A stretch of DNA of 56,121 bases. Source: Methylotenera_A sp036676175 (GTDB lineage: Bacteria > Pseudomonadota > Gammaproteobacteria > Burkholderiales > Methylophilaceae). The translations under genes and the position numbers were made by a program. Shown piece after piece: positions 53,543-56,121 of this stretch. The notes beneath the pieces were generated by a model. It was not told where the DNA came from. It saw only the letters and a program-made list of their open reading frames with translations, and ran no database searches. The stretch covers positions 1 to 56,121 of the forward strand of contig JAKFDL010000089.1 in the NCBI GenBank assembly GCA_036676175.1, in the 5' to 3' direction. Position 1 is the first letter of the stretch; every line of letters begins with the position of its first letter.

Positions 53543-54538
53543 ATGGCTAAAATAGACGTAGCCAAACTTTTCAAAGAAACCCGCCTCAAGCTCAAACTCC
53601 ACTGGGTTGCTGGGCTTGATGGCGGCGACAACCAACTAAACTCCCAGCAAGTCACCAAGCCATCACTGGCATTAATTGGCCACTTAAATTTTGTGCATCC
53701 CAACCGCGTACAGGTACTGGGCTGTGCTGAGATGGATTATTTGCGTAGCTTGAGCATTATTGCCATGCAACAAGCCATTACGAATTTGTACTCTACCGAT
53801 TTAGCTGCAGTGGTGATTGCCAATGGTGAAAAACCCCCTCAAGAGCTGCTTAACGCAGCCAACAGTTTTAATACACCTTTGTTTACGTCGCCGATGCAAA
53901 GCCCGCAATTAATGGACGTGCTCAGCCATTATTTAACGCAGGCGATGGCAGAAACCACTAGCTTGCATGGCGTGTTTATTGAGGTGCAGGGCTTTGGCGT
54001 GCTTATTAAAGGTAATGCAGCGATTGGTAAAAGTGAGCTGGCATTGGAGTTAATCACGCGTGGGCATCGTTTAATAGCCGATGACATTGTGGACTTTTAT
54101 CGCGTCACCCCTGAACGCATTGAAGGGCGCTGCCCTGCCTTATTACAAGACTTTTTAGAAGTGCGCGGGCTTGGTATATTGAATATCCGGGCACTGTTTG
54201 GTGATAACTCGGTGAAGCCCACTAAGCCCCTGGATTTGATTATTCAGCTAGAGTTAGCCGATGTGCTGAAACCAGAGGAGCTGGATAGACTAAATGCAAA
54301 AATGCAGTACGAGCGCGTGTTAGATGTGCCCATCAGTAAAGTGGTGATTCCCATCGCGGCGGGTCGTAATATTGCGGTGTTGGTTGAAGTGGCTGTGCGC
54401 AATCATATTTTGCTGCTGCGCGGTGTAAACGCAACGCAACAGTTTTCTAAGCGGCAAAAACAAATGATGCAAAAAGAAGCTAAACCTAATATATTAAGCA
54501 AAACTAAACTACTGACCAAACATCACAAGAAGGCTTAG
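53543..54538 (+). CDS. hprK: HPr kinase/phosphorylase
   Basis: HprK adds and removes phosphate on Ser46 of HPr, linking the PTS to cell energy state. The 331-residue enzyme has Walker A GNAAIGKSELALEL and the HprK signature LEVRGLGILNIRALFG. The N-terminal domain is full length. In proteobacteria it is part of a regulatory PTS, not sugar uptake. It lies 17 bases after hpf and 3 before rapZ. Confidence 0.95.
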   Translation: MAKIDVAKLFKETRLKLKLHWVAGLDGGDNQLNSQQVTKPSLALIGHLNFVHPNRVQVLGCAEMDYLRSLSIIAMQQAITNLYSTDLAAVVIANGEKPPQELLNAANSFNTPLFTSPMQSPQLMDVLSHYLTQAMAETTSLHGVFIEVQGFGVLIKGNAAIGKSELALELITRGHRLIADDIVDFYRVTPERIEGRCPALLQDFLEVRGLGILNIRALFGDNSVKPTKPLDLIIQLELADVLKPEELDRLNAKMQYERVLDVPISKVVIPIAAGRNIAVLVEVAVRNHILLLRGVNATQQFSKRQKQMMQKEAKPNILSKTKLLTKHHKKA

Positions 54539-54541
54539 ATT

Positions 54542-55417
54542 TTGCAATTGATCATCATCACTGGGCTTTCTGGCTCCGGAAAAAGTATTGCGCTGCGCGT
54601 ATTGGAAGATAGCGGTTATTACTGCATTGATAATCTGCCAGCCACGCTGTTACCACAAATATCACATCATTTAGACTCGGTTAGCCAGCACAAAGTCGCC
54701 ATTAGTATAGATAGCCGCAGTGCCGCGCTGGAAGCCCTGCCGAATGCGGTGGAGATGCTTAAAAATAGTGACATTGCAGTTGAAGTCTTATTTTTGGAAT
54801 CCTCGGTAGAAACCCTGGTAAAACGTTTTTCTGAAACACGCCGCAAACACCCGCTAAGCAATGCCAACACCACGCTTGAAGAAAGCATTTTGCTCGAACG
54901 TAAATTGCTGGCGGGCTTGGTAGGCGTTGGACATCATATCGATACCAGTAATTTAAGCGCCAACACCCTGCGCAGTTATATTCGAGAATTGATTTTAAAA
55001 ACAGATGAATCGCTGAAAAACAATAGTTTAGTACTACTGTTTACTTCGTTTGGCTTTAAAAATGGCATCCCGTTAGATGCAGATTTTGTATTTGATGTGC
55101 GCAGCTTGCCCAATCCACACTATGACCCCATATTAAAACCATTGACTGGTAAAGATGCGCCGGTGCAAGCGTTTTTACAAAAAGAACCTAAGGTAAATGA
55201 AATGCTGGCGGATATTACCCATTATGTAGAAAAATGGCTGCCCAGCTTTATACAGGATAACCGCAGTTACCTGACGGTGGCCATTGGCTGCACCGGCGGT
55301 CAGCACAGGTCTGTATTTTTTGTAGAACAGCTTGCGCATTATTTTGGCGGCGCACACTTTAAACAACAAAAACAACAAGTGATGGTGAGACACCGTGAGC
55401 TTAATGAGTTTAGTTGA
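54542..55417 (+). CDS. rapZ: RapZ/YvcJ-family nucleotide-binding protein
   Basis: The 291-residue protein has Walker A GLSGSGKSIAL and the C-terminal RNA-binding-type domain with VAIGCTGGQHRSVF. In E. coli RapZ controls GlmZ small RNA and thereby amino-sugar synthesis; in other bacteria the role is less clear. Its start is TTG 54542, three bases after the hprK stop, so translation is probably coupled. Confidence 0.93.
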   Translation: MQLIIITGLSGSGKSIALRVLEDSGYYCIDNLPATLLPQISHHLDSVSQHKVAISIDSRSAALEALPNAVEMLKNSDIAVEVLFLESSVETLVKRFSETRRKHPLSNANTTLEESILLERKLLAGLVGVGHHIDTSNLSANTLRSYIRELILKTDESLKNNSLVLLFTSFGFKNGIPLDADFVFDVRSLPNPHYDPILKPLTGKDAPVQAFLQKEPKVNEMLADITHYVEKWLPSFIQDNRSYLTVAIGCTGGQHRSVFFVEQLAHYFGGAHFKQQKQQVMVRHRELNEFS

Positions 55418-55435
55418 ATTAAAAGGTAAAACAGC

Positions 55436-55909
55436 ATGATAGGTATTTTAATTATTGCGCATGGAAGTTTGGGTGAAAGCCTGATTCATTGCGCCAGCCA
55501 CGTACTTGGCAAAACACCTCCGCAACTGGCTTATTTTGCAGTGGGCACAGATGATGATCCCACTAATTTACTGCCCAAAGCGCAAAAAGTGTTAGCGAGT
55601 TTAGACACAGGTGAAGGCGTGATTGTGCTGTCTGATATGTATGGAGCCACACCCTGCAATTTAGTCACCAAATTGCTCTCACCCAGTCATGTAGAGGGGG
55701 TAGCAGGTGTGAACTTGCCTATGCTGGTGCGTGTGAACCTCATTCCCTCTGTGAACATGCTCGTGGCTATGGTTGAGCTTCTGCAAAACGTCATGAGCAT
55801 GTCCGTGCTGTGCCTCACCCGTACCACTCCACCAGAATCGAGCTGCAAGAATGATCAGGAATGCGGATGCAACATACTTCAGGATTGGAAGCGACAGAGG
55901 AATGAATAG
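55436..55909 (+). CDS. PTS mannose-type EIIA, cut off by a chimeric junction
   Basis: The first 98 or so residues are a normal EIIA of the mannose/fructose family: IGILIIAHGS with the phospho-acceptor His9, then VLSDMYGATPCNLVTKLL and GVNLPMLVR. In the hprK-rapZ cluster this protein passes phosphate in the regulatory PTS. After residue 98-100 (about 55,732) the reading frame runs on to 55909, but the sequence (VNLIPSVNMLVAMVEL and a Cys-rich end) is unlike the family. The true gene should go on with about 35 more family residues and then ptsH and ptsI. The part after 55,738 is best seen as antisense to another gene. Confidence 0.8.
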   Translation: MIGILIIAHGSLGESLIHCASHVLGKTPPQLAYFAVGTDDDPTNLLPKAQKVLASLDTGEGVIVLSDMYGATPCNLVTKLLSPSHVEGVAGVNLPMLVRVNLIPSVNMLVAMVELLQNVMSMSVLCLTRTTPPESSCKNDQECGCNILQDWKRQRNE

Positions 55910-56121
55910 ACTCAGAACCAGATATGCTACCAGGGCGAGTATGGAGGAGGTGAAATGAGCCCCTGCCATGATTCCGGAGCTCAGTAGGGCATGGAGCCCT
56001 GGCTTCTTCTTATTGACAGCATAGAAGAGGGCGACGGGCCAGCCATGGGCCGGCTCAATACCGTGAAGCAGACCGATTACGACTACAGCGATGAGAGCAG
56101 CCTCTACCAAGGCCAGAGCCT
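55679..56121 (-). CDS. Histidine-rich membrane transporter fragment, NiCoT/RcnA/UreH-like, on foreign DNA
   Basis: The minus-strand frame is open from the right edge to 55679. The convincing part is about 55,721-56,121. It has hydrophobic helices (AALIAVVVIGLLHGIEPAHGWPVALFY; ILALVAYLVLSLFI; LPILKYVASAFLIILAARF) and a His-rich loop (HGHAHDVLQKLNHSHEHVH, then EVHTHQH). The HGIEPAHG motif resembles nickel/cobalt efflux and UreH-like proteins. The frame continues past the edge without a stop, so the start is not here. Codon use and GC differ from the rest of the window. The C-terminal tail after THQH (RQVHTCYPLYMTG) is antisense PTS sequence, not the real end. Confidence 0.55.
   Translation of the reverse strand, partial: ALALVEAALIAVVVIGLLHGIEPAHGWPVALFYAVNKKKPGLHALLSSGIMAGAHFTSSILALVAYLVLSLFIPLSLPILKYVASAFLIILAARFWWSGTGEAQHGHAHDVLQKLNHSHEHVHRGNEVHTHQHRQVHTCYPLYMTG
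55721..55738. other. Putative chimeric junction
   Basis: ATGCTGGTGCGT (55721-55732) makes sense both as MLVR of the EIIA gene and, on the other strand, as THQH of the transporter gene. To the left the sequence is typical of the host; to the right it is not. GTGTGAAC also occurs on both sides (55707-55714 and 55731-55738). A shared short sequence at a sharp change of gene, strand and codon use is what misassembly or amplification chimeras produce. A real recombination cannot be excluded. Confidence 0.7.

Noticed and set aside
55739..55909. C-terminal extension of the PTS EIIA protein as a novel domain
   Set aside because: The stretch is Cys-rich with no family likeness and lies opposite a well-formed membrane protein. 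A chimeric junction explains it better than a fusion.
1..56121. tRNA, rRNA, phage genes, insertion sequences, defence systems
   Set aside because: I looked for them on both strands and saw none. Almost all of the window is ordinary chromosomal genes.

Overview
The window reads as about 55.7 kb of a betaproteobacterial chromosome, most like a Methylotenera/Methylophilaceae methylotroph, followed by about 0.4 kb of apparently unrelated DNA. The placement rests on gene content and order: purM divergent from an AI-2E-type permease gene and hda, the cluster kdsD-kdsC-lptC-lptA-lptB-rpoN-hpf-hprK-rapZ-PTS IIA, pepA-holC divergent from lptFG, and an ECF sigma/DUF3619/DUF3106/RDD group. Codon use is moderately AT-rich throughout. 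It is inferred by recognition, without a database search. No rRNA, tRNA, CRISPR array, phage or insertion sequence was seen.

Layout. 1-3.9 kb: truncated mlaF, a type IV prepilin-like gene with a textbook sigma-54 promoter, a divergent membrane histidine kinase and a cytochrome c4. 4-12 kb: engB, trmB, a MidA-type methyltransferase gene, pteridine reductase, ttcA, topA and pbpG. 12.3-20.3 kb: a GcvH-like protein, a repeat-containing coiled-coil protein with holC and pepA, lptFG, and the ECF sigma module. 20.4-29.9 kb: a PP0621-type protein, pilS-pilR, a cation exchanger, ampD and an RND efflux pair. 29.9-37.9 kb: GNAT, dicarboxylate symporter, RsmB-type methyltransferase, two DUF3108 paralogues, purM, permease, hda. 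38-47.4 kb: FAD dehydrogenase, ChaA-type antiporter, fused SoxYZ, M48 protease, moaC, an orphan exported protein, thiO and a CPA2 antiporter. 47.5-55.7 kb: Kdo synthesis and LPS export, rpoN, hpf, hprK, rapZ and the start of a mannose-type IIA gene.

How the genes fit together. LPS and outer-membrane work is spread over the window: KdsD/KdsC make the Kdo precursor, LptF/G/B/C/A export LPS, MlaF retrieves phospholipids, and the M48/TPR protease is probably an outer-membrane chaperone. PilS, PilR and RpoN are all present, and the pilin-like gene carries an RpoN promoter, so a full regulatory chain can be read from this one window. HprK, RapZ, Hpf and IIA form the usual proteobacterial regulatory PTS neighbourhood beside rpoN.

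Most notable points. The IIA gene loses its family identity at about 55,720-55,738. The sequence beyond it encodes, on the other strand, a histidine-rich membrane transporter with different codon use. I read this as a chimeric contig junction, probably with archaeal-like DNA, not as a new system. Other points are a long inverted repeat plus anti-SD sequence before hpf, short tandem duplications at the 3' ends of several genes (including the last ten codons of kdsC with its stop), a candidate dispersed repeat inside the RND operon, and a fused SoxYZ whose carrier cysteine is internal. I saw no convincing undescribed multi-gene system.
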